From Cristatella mucedo (lineage: Eukaryota > Bryozoa > Phylactolaemata > Cristatellidae), in the NCBI GenBank assembly GCA_009760855.2, contig WPIO01000047.1, forward strand, positions 908,501 to 972,500: a stretch of 64,000 bases of DNA. Reading direction: 5' to 3'. Under the pieces are notes generated by a model that saw only the letters and a list, made by a program, of their open reading frames with translations, was not told the origin of the DNA and made no database searches. Below, piece by piece: positions 12,398 to 42,114 of the stretch; position 1 is the stretch's first letter; each line of letters begins with the position of its first letter. Position numbers and translations under genes: made by a program.

Positions 12398-12419
12398 ATG
12401 GCCAGCGGTACTTCTGGGA
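12398..12419 (+). CDS. CLN3: CLN3 possible first coding exon
   Basis: ATG at 12,398 opens MASGTSG and meets a possible GT donor at 12,420 in phase 1. That phase fits the acceptor at 14,837-14,838 of the next exon exactly. The donor (A|GTGACT) is weak. A rival start is the in-frame ATG at 14,823. cDNA evidence is lacking, so this is tentative. Confidence 0.3.
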
Positions 12420-12989
12420 GTGACTTGTAATAGGCGCGTAGTTATACCAGAACTCAGCGAAGCGAGTCCACAGGCTCTAATGGGGCACGTGACTACCTGA
12501 GGGGGAGGATAATCGCGATGACTAAACATGGGTACGCGGTAACCTTGACTTCTCCGCTGGTCGGTCATGGGAACTAGCTAATTGGTAGCCAGGTCACGTG
12601 CAGCACGGTTACTTTGCCCTCCCCCGCCTGTCAACTTGATCGGCTGTTCGTTCCGTCTGTCACATGCCACTATGCTGTCCATGGCCGGCGGTACGCGTAC
12701 AGAACGCGAATTACGCGGTAATGCAGTCGTAGCGCCCCGCGTTTGCTATCCTGCTGCGTGGCAGCGAACGCGCGAAGCCGAACTGGTAATCGGTAGCTCC
12801 CGCTCCGCCTCTCCTCCCCGCCCGACGGCAAATCGCTGCGTTTCGCAGCACCTGCTCGCCGAACCTCAGGACTGGTTACTGTTTCGTGGTTATGAGCGAA
12901 GAAGGAATGTGTTTGGTGTAGTTTGGTATAGCTTAATGGCAGCGGCTGCTGTGCGTATCGTTCACCCTTAGAGGCTGTGCTTACTCGAC

Positions 12990-13094
12990 TCGCCTACTAT
13001 TCGATCGTGCTTCCTTTGCAGCAAATGTAAAATGCCTAGACAGAGATTGAATTTTCCGAGGGCGTTATATCAAATGCATTATTATTATTATTAC
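12990..13094 (+). mobile_element. LINE family A 3' tail
   Basis: It contains TTCGATCGTGCTTCCTTTGC, AGCAAATGTAAAATGCCTAG, a TTGAATTTTCCGAGGGCG block and an ATTATTATTATTATT terminus. Only about 105 bp of the element remains. Confidence 0.85.
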
Positions 13095-14317
13095 CCGTGG
13101 GTGGGCTTTGGGGGCGGTGAGTTCGCTTAGCTCGCCACCGGCGCCTCGCTCGCGCTGACCAGGGCTTTGGATGAGCCTCCTTTCTGCTCTGACTGGGGGG
13201 GGGGGTGGAGACATCCGATCGGTGGGCCATCTATCCTCGTTTAGCCAGCTCCCACCTACGCATGTATGTGTGGCCGTAAAGATCAAACCTTTCTGTCACC
13301 ACTTCGGATTTGTTGTGTCGTGGGATTCCAGCCTTTCCACTGCCTTCCTTGTAATTTAGCGAGTTTGGATTTCTTAGTGCAGGCAAAGCCGTGGCCCCGG
13401 AAGGTGGAGGCCAAAATGGGATCCACGTGCTTGTGCTTTTTGCCCGCTAGCAACCAACCGATTCTCGATGAATGTTTGACAGGAAAAAATCTTTTCTGCC
13501 TTGGATTCTCGGGGCTTTGCAGGTGTTTGCCACGTAGCATAGCTGTTTGCCAAACTATATCGCACACGAACGTGGTATTTTTCAGTTTTTTTTCCGTTGG
13601 TGCTGTAGCATTGATAACTGTTAGTGCCGTAGCATGGACAACTGTTAGTGCCTAGTTTGCATGCTCTGCTGTAGGCGTAATGCTGTACGAATGTGGGCAG
13701 TGTAGCTGTAATGTGCATGCACATTTGTGCACACATGTGCCATTGGAAGTCTCTGCAAATCGGAAACTGAGCAGCTGTCAGTCATTCGCAAAGCCAGTGA
13801 GATGCCTAGGTGTGTGTGTGTGTGTGAGTTCGTGCATGCGTGCACGCGAGAATGTACGTACAAGCTCCTCCACTGTGGACATTACAAATAACTATTAACC
13901 GGCCATGACCCCGAGTGTCTTGATATGTGGTTTTGCAGTCGGGTCTGAGCTTATGCTTATGCTCTTTTTCTTACTTGTATAAGATATTTTCATTTTAATT
14001 TATTTTTATTTGATTTAAGATAATTTCATTTCATTTTAAGATATTTTCTGTCGTGATTTTGCCAGTTTTGCGGCCAGTTTTTGAGAGAATGCCAAGCCAG
14101 GGTCAGATTTTGCAGAGGGGCATTCATAGAAATCTTTGGGGGGAGGGGGAGGGAACTTGGACGACGTGACATTTATGTCCTGTTTGAATGCATTCTGCTA
14201 TCTATCGTATCTATGATTGGCCCAGTATCTGGTAGCTGGTTACACAATCGCACCTTGTCAGGTGTAAATAATTAACAATGACTCAACAGCCTATCTACCC
14301 ACGTGAAGCCAAGCAGC
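13095..14317. other. Unassigned stretch with simple repeats
   Basis: It holds a G run of 11 at 13,195-13,205, a short GT run near 13,811-13,826 and an ATTTT-rich patch at about 13,985-14,045. No coding sequence is supported. Confidence 0.5.
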
Positions 14318-14475
14318 TCAAAATTGCCTTCCTGGTTTTGACCAGGGGTCAAGGTGCTCGACTTTGATGACCGAGGCCTCGGATTCGAGTCCTGCAGCAT
14401 ATGTGAAGCCCCTGACTAGAGATTCAGGTTTCTTAGATTGCTTTACAATCAATTATATTATTACTAATATTATTA
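14318..14475 (+). mobile_element. Type 2 SINE (tRNA head with LINE-A tail)
   Basis: The tRNA-like head carries GGATTCGAGTCCTGCAG as its B box. It is followed by GTGAAGCCCCTGACTAGAG, a TTTCTTAGATTGCTTTACAA block and an ATTATATTATTACT tail. The tail lines up with the last 55 bp or so of LINE family A. Confidence 0.65.
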
Positions 14476-14822
14476 AAATGACTGGCTTTGCCTAGTGCTC
14501 GCCTGAATTGCTGGAAAATTTGGTGTCTTCACACATTTGCGACTACGGCATTTTGTGTCGAAGGCATTCTGCGCCACAGATGTCCTATTGGCAGAGTGGG
14601 AGGGGACCGCTGATGCTGAACCAGTGAGATGCTAAGCGCGGAAAACAGTTTGTCTCTCGTTCCTCCCAAACTGGAACTCAGATTTGTGACGAGGGGCAGC
14701 AGCAGCACCTTGTACGTGCACACAGGGTCTGCACGTCTGCATAGGCTGCAAAGCTGTGGAGTCGTGAGCCAAATGCGGTGTCGGTTTGATTCTCTTGTGT
14801 CGGGTAGACTGCTTGCACGTTT

Positions 14823-33981
<19,159 letters not shown>

Positions 33982-34499
33982 ATCGTCCACGCAGCAGACA
34001 CGGCAGCTGCCTCTCGGTACTTCGCTCGACATTGTGACACAAATCTCGGAAATGCATCGTTAATCCTGGCTTTGAAGTGGACGAAGGCAGAAGGTGGAAG
34101 CGGCCATTGGCTGACCATTCGCTGTCTACCTTCCAGCAGCTGGTGCTGCTGTCACGTCACTGACCTTGCTGTCACGAGCTGCTGGCACTGCCCTTGCTTT
34201 AGGCTAGCCGATAGTATTCTTTCTAGCTGGCCTGTAGCTATGCCGAGTCCTGTTTTATTGCCTTTAGCCATTTTATAGCAAGTGTTATATAAATGTACAT
34301 TTTTCAGAACATTTATCATTTCATCTGCACACATTGACGAAGTTGGACTGGAGTTGCAGGTGACGGCTTGTGAACATTGAGGTGCCACCTTTACAATCGA
34401 ATGCAAAGAGTATTTGAATGTTATTAGTCCTTTGGACCCTATTCCCACTGTTCTGCTTTTACGATGCATTGATCTGGATAACTAACATCATAAATATGT

Positions 34500-35995
34500 C
34501 ATTAGCCTCAGGTAATGTTCCAGCACCTTTCAAAAGGCTTTAGTCAGGCTCAAGAAAGCAACACTAGACCAAGAGAACTTGAGCAACTTCGTGGCAGACC
34601 AGCTGAACTGATATATTGAAACTTCAAAATCTTGCTAATAAGTTCCAGTCTGGTTTTTAGAGCTAATCACTCCACAGAGTAAGCATTGCTTCAGGTGTAC
34701 AACGACCTACTAAGGAATGCAGACTTGGCTAGAGTATCTCTGCTTGTCTTGCTCGATCTTTCAGCAGTTTTGATACTATCGATCACTAACTCCTTCTTGA
34801 GCGCCTCACATCTCTTGGGCATCACTGGCAATGGTTCAGGTCCTATCACAGTGGGAGACTCCAGTGCATTGATGTGAATGGACAAAGATCACTGAGGAAC
34901 CTCTGAAATATGGGGTCCCAGAGGGCTCCTTGCGTGGTCCACAATCTAGGCTTTTACTTCGATAAAGATGAAACTCAGTTGTACCTTTGCTTTGATTCTT
35001 CGCAGCCCTCGAGCACGTCTAATTCTCTCAACACCCTTGCTACATGTATTGATGACATCTGCACATGGATGGCAGCAAATGTTTATAAATTAAATGATGA
35101 TAAAAACCAACTTACAAGTTATGGGCAAACCAAGTGTGATTCAGATTATTAGAGAGACTAACGCAGCTCAGCCAGCACACATCTATTGAAGCTGCACAAA
35201 ATCTACGTGTCACACTCCAAAGTGACCTTTCGTTAGACGACCACATCAGCTCGACAATCAAGTCTGCCTACTTTCATCTACATAACATTGCTAAAATTTG
35301 GGCTTGTTTAGACAGGGATACCACATCTAAGTTGGTCCATGCATTTGTGACATCCCGTCTTGACTTCTGTAAATAACTGCTTGCTGATCTACCGGCCTGT
35401 GCACTCAGGCACTTACAGCTGGTGCAAAACTCGGCAGCTAGGCTTGTCTATCGTGAGCGACCCCAAATCACACCACTTCTCGCCGACCTGCACTGGCTCC
35501 CAGTCAAGCAACCTATCAACTTCAAGGTTTTTTCACTCACTTTTAGATCCCTTCATTCTTTGGGTCCAGCCTGCCTATCAGATTTACTGCCCCACCAGCC
35601 TAAGCATCGTACCACCCACTTTTCGGAATCTTAACTGTTAACCTATACCTCGTACGAACCCCAAATCATTTGGAGACCGTGCATTTAGTTCGTATGCTAC
35701 CAAAGTCTGAACCCCCCCCCCCGACCTGATTCACATGCCTGGCCAACACACTTACTTATCACAATATTTTGAGTGAGTCCCTGTGATTCGACCTTTATGT
35801 ACTTACGCGCGTGACAGTGCTTGCTGCGGCTAACCATACTTGCATGCTGATCCCGTGCATGTCACCCCTAAACATGATATTCTTGTTTATTGAGCATGCT
35901 ACCACTAACAACACGATCATGCTTCCTTTGCAGTAATTGTAAAGCGCCTAGAAAGAGATTAAGTTCTCTGAGGGCGCTTTATCAAATGTATTATT
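34500..35995 (+). mobile_element. LINE family A, decayed RT copy
   Basis: It begins at the VPAPFKR-like block (34,510). It continues with LLRNADLARVSLLVLLDLSA, a degraded YADD region ([20 protein letters not shown]), TSNSLNTLATCIDDICTW, NSAARLVYRER and LADLHWLPVKQPINFKVFSL. It ends in TTATCAAATGTATTATTAAT. It lies between the convergent CLN3 and DBR1 genes and has multiple frameshifts. Confidence 0.85.
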
Positions 35996-36059
35996 AATAT
36001 TGTTTGGTTTTCAACTCGAACCTGCGCCCTACGTCTTAGAGCATCATCTTGCCGATCAG

Positions 36060-36150
36060 GTAATAATAATAATACATTTGTTATAGCATCCTCAGAGAGA
36101 ACCCAATCTCTTTCTAGGTACTTTACATTTGCTGCAAAGATACAGTAATT
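36060..36150 (-). mobile_element. LINE family A tail, inverted
   Basis: TAATAATAATAATACATTTG, then AATCTCTTTCTAGGTACTTT and ACATTTGCTGCAAAG. Confidence 0.85.
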
Positions 36151-38145
36151 CATCGATACAAGACGGTTAGTCATGAGGAAAGTATTGATTAGGAACGAAT
36201 TGATAATTCTAGGTGACACCAAACAGTTAGAATTAGGGGGAGCGTTAATGCAGGACCAAAAGGGATGGCTAAACTTTGACCTTGCCCTAGCCTATCCATT
36301 GTGAATAGAGCACCACGCTTTTTGGCCTGGGATGGAACTTCGCCGTGGCTACGACCAGCCATTTGGAGAGTTCGGCGGCTGAGCAGAAGTCACTCTTTCC
36401 TTCTGAATTTGTGGGGGAACAGATATTATAGCCTACACTTGTTTCTTTGGTCAAGCCAGGCACGAGATCAATACTTGCTCAGATCGGGGAGGGGGGCTAA
36501 AATAAGCTTCGAAACATGCTACTGCAGTCAAACCTCCGATACGATGTGCAGCACTGACTTATTTGGTCTAATTAGCAAAACAGCAAAATATGATGAAAAG
36601 TTGGAGTGACGTCCACGTGAACTATTAAGCGGTCGAGCATCGTGTGAAGCTGCTAGTCTGAGACCGGAGTTTAATAAGCCATTTCTACAGTCAGTCCATT
36701 CACGAGAGCCAATGGCTGAGCCGAAGGATTCTTTCTTGCAGGCATTTTCTTTTGCAAGCAAGGGCGAAACCTGAGCCTTTCAGGTCAACAGTGGGCTTCA
36801 GCAAATTTTTGGGAGGCATTTGTTCTGGTGCGTTTTTTATTGACATTCAGCGGCTTTGTGCTGTGCTTTGGGTATTCGTACCTGTATTCGGCCACCAAGA
36901 CTGTGAAAGCATATATGCAACAGACCGTAGCGTGCAATCGTGGTTGTGGTTTGTGCTTCTATGTATGCATGATTCGATCATAGACACTGGGGTCGCCGGC
37001 ACACTGCCAGTGCAGGTGTCACACTAAGTAGGCTTAAGGCTCGACCCTAAAGCACAGAAAGTTGCATAGCATCAGGTAGCTATTGCTTTAGGACCCGAGC
37101 GTTTTCGTAGCTACAATCAGTGCGACTGGCTTCGTCAAGATGGGCGTGTGCTTTGGTGCACACTGGGCTGACGTAGATTGCATGTATACTGAGTCATTTG
37201 AAACTGTGCATGCATTAATTTTCCGTACCCGTTAGCAACGTCAACATCTTCAGTGCTAAGAAGTTTGACAGCGGCAACCGAATGTCTCGAGTTCGCGACC
37301 ATGTTTGGGCGATGCAAAGTCAGGGAATCCTTAAATACAGAGTATACAAGAAGCGCTTGGCCGTCCAGTTTGAGCATGTGGGCTCTGACGACATTAATAT
37401 GCATGAATCCAGCAGATAAGTGGGAATTCTTACGACGGATTTGGATCTTACATGCCAGAATCGTTCAGTTGAATTGACGTATTCCCACTGGAAGTTCTCA
37501 AGCCAACCACTGCGCAGCGTTAAGTGTTGACTCGTTCGCGAGGCTTTCAATGCGGCTTCAGTCGGGCTCCGGGCTCTCTCCGTGAAGACGAGCAGCAGTA
37601 CCATATTTATATCGAGATCAATTCAAAGCCCGTGAAAGACGATGCCATGTCATTTCCACTGGTCCCACGTGCACTGCGTAGAATTAGCAAGCCTCGCCAA
37701 CCTACCTTTGCCTCTTTCGTACAGGTCGTAAAATGCTGCTAAGAGATCTAGCCATCAGAGAGGCCTGATCAGCATCGCTCAGACGTCACTGTAAACTCAA
37801 AAGTAGAGCTATTTCTGTGGAATGTTTTGTTCTAAATCCCGACAGGAGCTTCCTAGCAAAATCTAATGAACTGATGCAATTATTTAGCTGCCAGGTCACC
37901 GCTCAATCAAGTATATTAGATAGGAATGACAGAAGTGAGACTAAACAAAAGTTACTCAAATTCTCACGATCTAGGGTTCGCTCTTTAATAAGTAGGTTGA
38001 TAACTGCTGCTTTTAAGAGGGAAATAGGCCACTGGTAAACTGGGGCATATTTACAATCACGTGGTTCAAAATGTATACATTATTTCAGCTGGTGTATATT
38101 TACATAACCATATGCAAACGTTATGTAATATTCCATCTTGTACTA
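36151..38145. other. Unassigned intergenic stretch
   Basis: Between CLN3 and DBR1. Open frames at 36.3-36.6 kb and on the - strand at 37.1-37.6 kb have no recognised domain and no clear splice links. No known repeat is seen. Confidence 0.45.
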
Positions 38146-38146
38146 G

Positions 38147-38225
38147 TACTAATAATAATACATTCGATAAAGCGACCTCAGAGAACTCATCCTCTTTCTA
38201 GGTGCTTTACATTTGTCTTAGTCCA
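38147..38225 (-). mobile_element. LINE family A tail, inverted
   Basis: CTAATAATAATACATTCGAT, then CCTCTTTCTAGGTGCTTTAC and ATTTG. Confidence 0.8.
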
Positions 38226-38299
38226 GATTATGTTGAATAGTTTTCATTGAAGTGTGAAATACGGCAAACAGACAGCAAATTTCATGGTAGAGTAGCCTA

Positions 38300-38470
38300 A
38301 TAATAATAATATTAATAATAGCACTTGATATAGCGCCCTCAAGAGAACTCAATCTCTTTCTAGACACTTCATATCTGTGGCAAAGGAAGCACGATCAAAT
38401 GGTTAGCGGTAACATGCTGAATAGACAGCAAGAATAACATGGTTAGGGGTAACATGCACAGGGTCAGTCT
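38300..38470 (-). mobile_element. LINE family A tail, inverted
   Basis: AATAATAATAGCACTTGATA, then AATCTCTTTCTAGACACTTC and ATGGTTAGGGGTAACATGCA. Confidence 0.85.
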
Positions 38471-38574
38471 AGGGACGGATGAGACCGTTCCTCAGCCTGC
38501 GTCATCTTAGAAGAGTAATTAGGCTCTCCATTTCCATCACTTTCTCTTCTTCTCTGCTAAAAGTCGGCAACTGA

Positions 38575-38860
38575 GAACCCTTAGTAATATAATCTAATGT
38601 ATCTCCGTCTGTAGCTCCACAAAGCCATAAAGACTATGTGGGTGTTACGGAGAGTTTTGTATAGCGAACTCCGAGCCTAAGCTGCTTTCGGTACGCATTC
38701 GGTAGCCAACAGACTTCGTCTCACACAACAAAGAGAAAGTGGGAAGCATAGCAGAGTCAGGAGAGCAGTTGACGTAGTAAGTAGCATGGAAGTAGCAGCT
38801 CAGGACCGCTGAAAAGGATGAGCCATAGTCGGGAGCAGGAGAGTAGTTAAGAGTTCCATA
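38575..38860 (-). mobile_element. LINE family B 3' end, inverted
   Basis: Encodes, on the - strand, YGSSFSAVLSCYFHATYYVN, then CSPDSAMLPTFSLLCETKSV, with the inverted tail CATAAAGACTATGTGGGTGT at its + strand start. Confidence 0.87.
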
Positions 38861-39544
38861 AGAATTTAGTAAACAGGTTTTCGAATCGTAGCGCTCGTAT
38901 GTATCAAACGAAATTATCGTAATCGGCAGACTTGGAATCAAAGACTCACATTTTATTTTTGAATAGCAGCCAAAGAATCAGAGCAGCTGTCCAAGCGACA
39001 TCACCCTGAAAAGTAATATACTTAGTCCAAAAAGAGGAGCGAAACTTCCAAGTTCTGATCATTTTCAGTCTGGCTTCTATTTATTGCCATCGGTTGGCCC
39101 ACAGACACAACCTGTAATTGGTAACCTCTCAAGCACGTATTGATCGGCTACGAAGGACGAAGCTTGCATACTCCACACACTCCGGACAGGGACTTGGCCA
39201 GGAATAAGTCAAGCTGGCACCTAGCCTTGACCTCACCACAGGCCAGTGGCATAGCCGGGGTTTTGTTACAGGACTGATTCAAGGTCAAGGACTTTCCTTC
39301 GGAATACGTCCGGAAACGCTCGCAAGTCCATCTAAATACCTATTAATTTAACCTATATTGCTTTTAACACTGTTATATGATCATACTTAAATATGAGCAT
39401 CCACAACAATGGCAATAACCATTCCGAAAACCGACACCGAACATACTTGCAGAAGCTGCACAGCTGCTGCCTTTCTAGCCCCCACATAACATCAAGTGAA
39501 TGCTGCCTCATGAGAAACACATTGGATCTGCAACACTGGAAACA
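38861..39544. other. Unassigned intergenic stretch
   Basis: I see no gene or known repeat here. Confidence 0.45.
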
Positions 39545-39855
39545 GCAGTAACAATAATAATACATTTGCATAGCACCCAGAGATCTCTTTCTAGGCACTT
39601 TACATGTGCTGTAAAGGAAGCGTGATCACACGGTTAGTGGTAACATGGACGGTGTCTACAAAAAAGCGGTTAGGGCGACATTCACAGTATCATTATGTAA
39701 ATGTGCTTAGTGGCAGCAAGAAGTGTCAGCACGCACGCACAAGCACATAGAGGTACAAATCACAAGTATCCACAAAAAGCTGCCATAAACAGGTGCGTTT
39801 TTATCGCTTCTTTTTAAATCTCAAGTTGGGGAAGTCGTGACGTCAGTCTGGATAA
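39545..39855 (-). mobile_element. LINE family A 3' end, inverted
   Basis: AATAATAATACATTTGCATA, AGATCTCTTTCTAGGCACTT, then the inverted 3' untranslated region to GCGTTTTTATCGCTTCTTTT. Confidence 0.8.
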
Positions 39856-39889
39856 TAAGAGGACATTTGCCGTAACAGGGCCGTAACAG

Positions 39890-40640
39890 AACTATATCTC
39901 TTCCTAGGCACTATAAATACCCCGGCATGGAAAGGACAAGCATGCCGGCTGGTTTGTGATAGTATGCACAGTGTCAGCACGCCTAAACATATACAGGTTT
40001 TCAGCTTCTTTTTAAATGTCACGTCAGAACGAGTCGTGCCACTTCAGTCGGGAGTTCCAGGCTGGGTTGGGAGTGTACACGCTGAACGTTCTTCCAAGGG
40101 TTCTAGGTTGGTTGGAGGCACAACGGCTGAACGGTTCGGAGTAAGACGAAGAGCTGGTGGTACGATATGAAGCTTGATAAGAAAGCATTTCGGATCGGTG
40201 GGCCGAAGCACCATAACGAGGGGACCAAAAAGTAAGTGTCAACAGACACTGCTTGATGTGGGTCCAGTACAGGTAGGTAAAGAAAGCAGTGCAATGTGGC
40301 AGCTGCAAAGCTCACGTCAGACAAGCCTAGAGTTGTGCTCCAAATGTAAACATATTGCAAACAGGAAGAGCAGCGATTAGTGAGTTACAGAAGTCTGGTC
40401 GAAAGATAGTCAGAAGAATGGCTTGACCAGGCCGAATTTTTTGCAATGTAGCCAGCTGAAAGTGAGCAGACTTGACCTCGGGGCTGATGTGGTCATTTTG
40501 GAACAGGACACCCAGATTGTGTGGCGGTGCAATGATAAAGATGCTGGCAAGCCCATTTTGAGGGTTAGAGTTTCTAAATTCCTGAGTAAGGCTAGATTTG
40601 CCCATCACTGGTAAGTTGGTTTTAGCAATAAAAAGGAAAA
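39890..40640 (-). mobile_element. LINE family A, longer decayed copy, inverted
   Basis: It starts without the ATT tail (ACTATATCTCTTCCTAGGCA). On the - strand it retains NLGVLFQNDH-like, SAHFQLATLQKIRPGQAIL and FRPDFCNSLIAALPVC segments of the RT C-terminal region. Confidence 0.75.
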
Positions 40641-40697
40641 AGTCAAGATCAGCCGGTTAAACAGCTCCGTAGAGCAGCAGCCGAGGCTTAACGGCCA
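40641..40697 (-). mobile_element. Type 1 SINE body fragment, inverted
   Basis: AAGATCAGCCGGTTAAACAG then GCAGCAGCCGAGGC matches the inverted end of the type 1 SINE. Confidence 0.5.
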
Positions 40698-40795
40698 CCA
40701 CTACCATTTGATCATGCTTCCTTTGCAGCAAACGTAAAGTGCCTAAAAAGAGAATTAAGTTCTCTGAGGGCGCTATACAGACATATGCTAATCAT
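40698..40795 (+). mobile_element. LINE family A tail
   Basis: ATCATGCTTCCTTTGCAGCA, then AATTAAGTTCTCTGAGGGCG and CTATACAGACATA. Confidence 0.8.
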
Positions 40796-40911
40796 TATTC
40801 TCGTAATGTCAGATCTGCTATGAGCACAGTGCTCACAGTAATCTGCTCAACATGGTCGCCAGTGTATACTCTATACATTTATGTTAAATAAACACGTTTG
40901 TCATCTTTTTA

Positions 40912-41055
40912 GCCCAGGGTTTAGGATTTGGGTTTAGTATTTAATGGTTGGATGTTTTGAAGTTTACGGCTTATTGCTTACTGATTAGATTTTGTAATTT
41001 TTTTGATTTCACTTTTTGGGTTTAGGTCTTAGGGTATAGTATTTAGGTTTTGGTG
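40912..41055 (+). repeat. Degenerate TTTAGG-rich tract
   Basis: GGGTTTAGGATTTGGGTTTA, TTTGGGTTTAGGTCTTAGGG and TATTTAGGTTTTGG phrases form an irregular G/T-rich tract just beyond the DBR1 poly(A) signal. There is no fixed period. Confidence 0.6.
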
Positions 41056-41090
41056 AGAAACTCTAAATTAAAAAGATAACTAAGAATGTG

Positions 41091-41096
41091 TTTATT
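41091..41096 (-). terminator. DBR1: DBR1 poly(A) signal
   Basis: TTTATT on + is AATAAA on the DBR1 strand, about 95 bp past the stop codon at 41,190. The position and hexamer are right for a cleavage/polyadenylation signal. Confidence 0.7.
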
Positions 41097-41189
41097 AACA
41101 TACATTTAAACATATGCTGGAGACCGTGTTGAATAGCCTGCTCTAGCTGTCTGCTCAGCTACAGGCGTGCCTGAAGGTGGCCCAAGCGA

Positions 41190-42114
41190 TCAGCTGTTCG
41201 GGGGCGCAGCAGCCGCAGAACCGCCATCGTCCTGCTGCTCATCCATCTGCAGTATGCTGTACATGGCGACGTTTCGACCTCTAAAGCGCTTGACTGCCGG
41301 AGAGCCACTGCCGTGCAAGGTCGCCGACACGTTCTCTACTGTAGCTGAGATGCAGCTGCTTCCGGAGGGCGTGACGGCCATCACTTGCATCCGGTCTGCG
41401 TCTGCAGCAACACCGCTGACCTGGAGCGACGCGACGTCGGCATTTCGCTTGCAGGGCACGTCATCCGCGAGCCCCGGCCCGGTCGGCGTCGCCAGGGGCT
41501 GCTGGGAGGCAGGAGGCAGGCACAGCGGTCTCCTGCTTGCCGGCGAGTTGTCTGGGGTCGGAGCTGCATCGCTGCTGCCGCTGGCGGTCGCCGGGCAGTC
41601 GGTCGGACTGGTGGCAGGCTCTACTACGGAGCTGTCCAGAAGCGACAGCGAGGAAGCATCGTGGTCGGGTCGGATGTACGAGTCGATGAAAGAGCTGTAG
41701 CTCTGCTCCGAGGCGCCGGCGACCGACGTGTCGGCATCGTCATCGTCGCTTTCGCTCCCGCTCGTGGTACTCGCCGCCTCACCGGCGCCATCTTCATCAT
41801 CGAGGACTATCTCCTCCGGGTTCACCGACTTGTTAAGCGACTGGCCATCGTCGCCGCATGCGGCCTCGGCCGGCTCGACGGCGGCACGATCGGCGCCGCA
41901 GAATATGGCATTGGGATTAGTGATGCTCAACATTTTGCAAAGAAGGTCCGTTTGAGGATCGATCCGGCAGACGGGCCTGGCAGCGGTGGCCGAGCAGCCG
42001 CCTGAAGTCGAATGAGCAGGAACTGTTCTCTCAAACAATTTCGGGTAAACCAAGTTGCCGCCGAAGTCTGCCATCAACGACACTTTTTCATCAGCGGTTA
42101 CGGCAAAGTCGTGC
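41190..42114 (-). CDS. DBR1: DBR1 exon 8, C-terminal tail
   Basis: Acceptor AATTTTCAG. It begins [20 protein letters not shown], includes [13 protein letters not shown] (human RINPQTTEFCAQL), the acidic [12 protein letters not shown] stretch with SESDDDDAD, and ends [14 protein letters not shown] plus an acidic/Ala end. The long + strand frames over 41.2-42.0 kb are antisense shadows. Confidence 0.93.

Noticed and set aside
11958-12568. Overlapping 159- and 180-codon frames on opposite strands
   Set aside because: Expected in CpG-rich DNA; no domain, and the segment has GC boxes typical of a promoter.
36301-37742. Possible unknown gene between CLN3 and DBR1
   Set aside because: Several 60-100 codon frames on both strands, but no splice chain, domain or composition signal links them.
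41167-42005. + strand frames of 177 and 206 codons
   Set aside because: Antisense shadows of the GC-rich last DBR1 exon, whose coding frame on the - strand is supported by homology and splice phase.
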